A stretch of 39,541 nt of DNA from DATFEN01 sp035691285 (lineage in GTDB: Bacteria > Acidobacteriota > Vicinamibacteria > Fen-336). The notes beneath the pieces were generated by a model, which was not told the DNA's origin, ran no database searches, and saw only the letters and a program-made list of their open reading frames with translations. The stretch is taken from assembly GCA_035691285.1 (NCBI GenBank), contig DASSJI010000180.1:1-39541 (forward strand). Reading direction: 5' to 3'. The position numbers and the translations under genes were made by a program. Shown piece by piece: positions 38,819-39,541 of the stretch; position 1 is the first letter of the stretch, and the number at the start of each line of letters is the position of its first letter.

Positions 38819-39541
38819 CTATCGGAGCACGCCGATCCGATCGCGGTACTCCATCACTCGGCCCTCCGCATCGCGCAGGGGCTGCGGAGGATCGGCCGCC
38901 GCCGTGGCCAGGCTCACGACCAGGAGCACGATCCCTCCGGCGAGGAACGCCCAGAGGTCCCACGGCTGCTCGGGAACGAGCCGCGGACCCACGGCATAGG
39001 TCACGGCGCCCGTCACGATGCTGGCGACTGCTCCCGACCGGTTGGCGCGCGGCCAATACAGCCCTGCATGGAAGGACGCGAACAGCAGCGCCAGCATCAC
39101 GGAGAACGAGCCGACCATGAGCTGGTAGACGGTCTGGAACCTGAGGGCGACGAGCAGCGCCACGCCGCCGACCACGGGGACCGCGACGCGATTCGCGAGG
39201 AGCACGGCGCGGTCCGACGCGTCGGGCCTCGCCGTTCGCAACAGGTTCTTGCCGGCGAGGGAAGCGCCGGCCAGGACCGCGCTGGAGGCCGCGCTCGTGA
39301 TGCCGCTGACGAGCGCCGCCACGAGCAGCGCCAGGAGCCAGGGGGAGAGCGATTGCTTCAGGAGCTCGAGGACCACGATCTCGGGCTCGGCCAGGCCCGG
39401 GAGCATGATCGCGCCCGCCATGCCGATGAGGACCGGGATCATCGAGAAGACGAGATACAGACCGGCCGCCTGGTACGCCGAGTTCTGCGCCACCTTCTCG
39501 CTCTCCGCCGAGAAGGAGCGTTGCAGCAGATCCTGTCCCGG
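38819..39541 (-). CDS. Sodium:solute symporter (SSS family), C-terminal part (cut by window edge)
   Basis: 241 codons open to the right-hand edge. Begins PGQDLLQRSFSAESEKVAQN, matching the (D)QD(L/Q)-(V/L)QR-(Y/F) loop of SSS transporters. Seven or so membrane helices follow: AAGLYLVFSMIPVLIGMAGA, LLALLVAALVSGITSAASSA with VLAGASLAGKNLL (the helix-8 Na2-site Ser/Thr motif), VALLVALRFQTVYQLMVGSF, YWPRANRSGAVASIVTGAVT, and LWAFLAGGIVLLVVSLATAA. Substrate cannot be told from this half; in this context a sugar or organic acid is likely. Convergent with the short DUF1080 gene. Confidence 0.88.
   Translation of the reverse strand, partial: PGQDLLQRSFSAESEKVAQNSAYQAAGLYLVFSMIPVLIGMAGAIMLPGLAEPEIVVLELLKQSLSPWLLALLVAALVSGITSAASSAVLAGASLAGKNLLRTARPDASDRAVLLANRVAVPVVGGVALLVALRFQTVYQLMVGSFSVMLALLFASFHAGLYWPRANRSGAVASIVTGAVTYAVGPRLVPEQPWDLWAFLAGGIVLLVVSLATAAADPPQPLRDAEGRVMEYRDRIGVLR

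Overview
The window is a high-GC chromosomal segment with no rRNA, insertion sequence, phage or CRISPR array. It carries 33 intact or nearly intact protein genes (two cut by the window edges, one apparently frameshifted at its 3' end), one tRNA, and an unusual number of truncated gene remnants. The mix of genes points to a soil-type Acidobacteriota (Vicinamibacteria-like) or a related environmental bacterium: a Ser/Thr kinase with a TPR sensor, several GMC dehydrogenases with gluconate 2-dehydrogenase subunit 3 partners, DUF1080 proteins, Gfo/Idh/MocA oxidoreductases and an Uma2 protein. This assignment is an inference from gene content, not from a marker gene.

Layout. 1-3366 (minus): start of ftsH, a voltage-gated Na+ channel overlapping it, an exported beta-barrel-like protein and a TerC/Alx membrane protein. 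3380-4692: a decayed cluster, with an F420-reductase-like oxidoreductase that looks frameshifted and the fused stumps of a DJ-1/PfpI gene and an AraC gene. 4827-6323: class II photolyase. 6324-7957: a gene graveyard (GYF, MFS, PIN and SDR fragments) containing a small ribbon-helix-helix gene pair. 8079-9652: tRNA-Arg(CCG) divergent from an atypical IMP dehydrogenase/GMP reductase-like enzyme. 9665-11542: three small genes (chalcone isomerase-like, exported unknown, retropepsin-like protease). 11539-17454 (minus): a PknB-type kinase with TPRs and a triple-FHA ABCG transporter. 17496-19196: SGNH hydrolase fused to HEAT repeats.

19213-39541 is a catabolic and redox region. It holds four GMC flavoenzymes, three Tat-targeted small subunits, two c-type cytochromes, two Gfo/Idh/MocA oxidoreductases, a hydroxypyruvate-isomerase-like TIM barrel, two head-to-head DUF1080 (3-keto-disaccharide hydrolase family) genes, and two transporters (NHS-type MFS and SSS). 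Together these resemble a 3-keto-glycoside pathway. In that model periplasmic GMC/small-subunit enzymes oxidise sugars at C3 and pass electrons to cytochrome c, DUF1080 proteins cleave the keto-glycosides, the isomerase and Gfo/Idh/MocA enzymes process the products, and the transporters bring them in. This is inferred from families and neighbourhood. A MarR-cytochrome-NmrA operon, a Uma2 gene, a nucleotidyltransferase/small-protein pair and a headless sirtuin are interspersed.

Two regulatory themes recur. Many genes have a TANNNT -10 box placed so that the mRNA would start 0-7 nt before the start codon (leaderless or nearly so). Several divergent gene pairs share overlapping, opposed -10 boxes.
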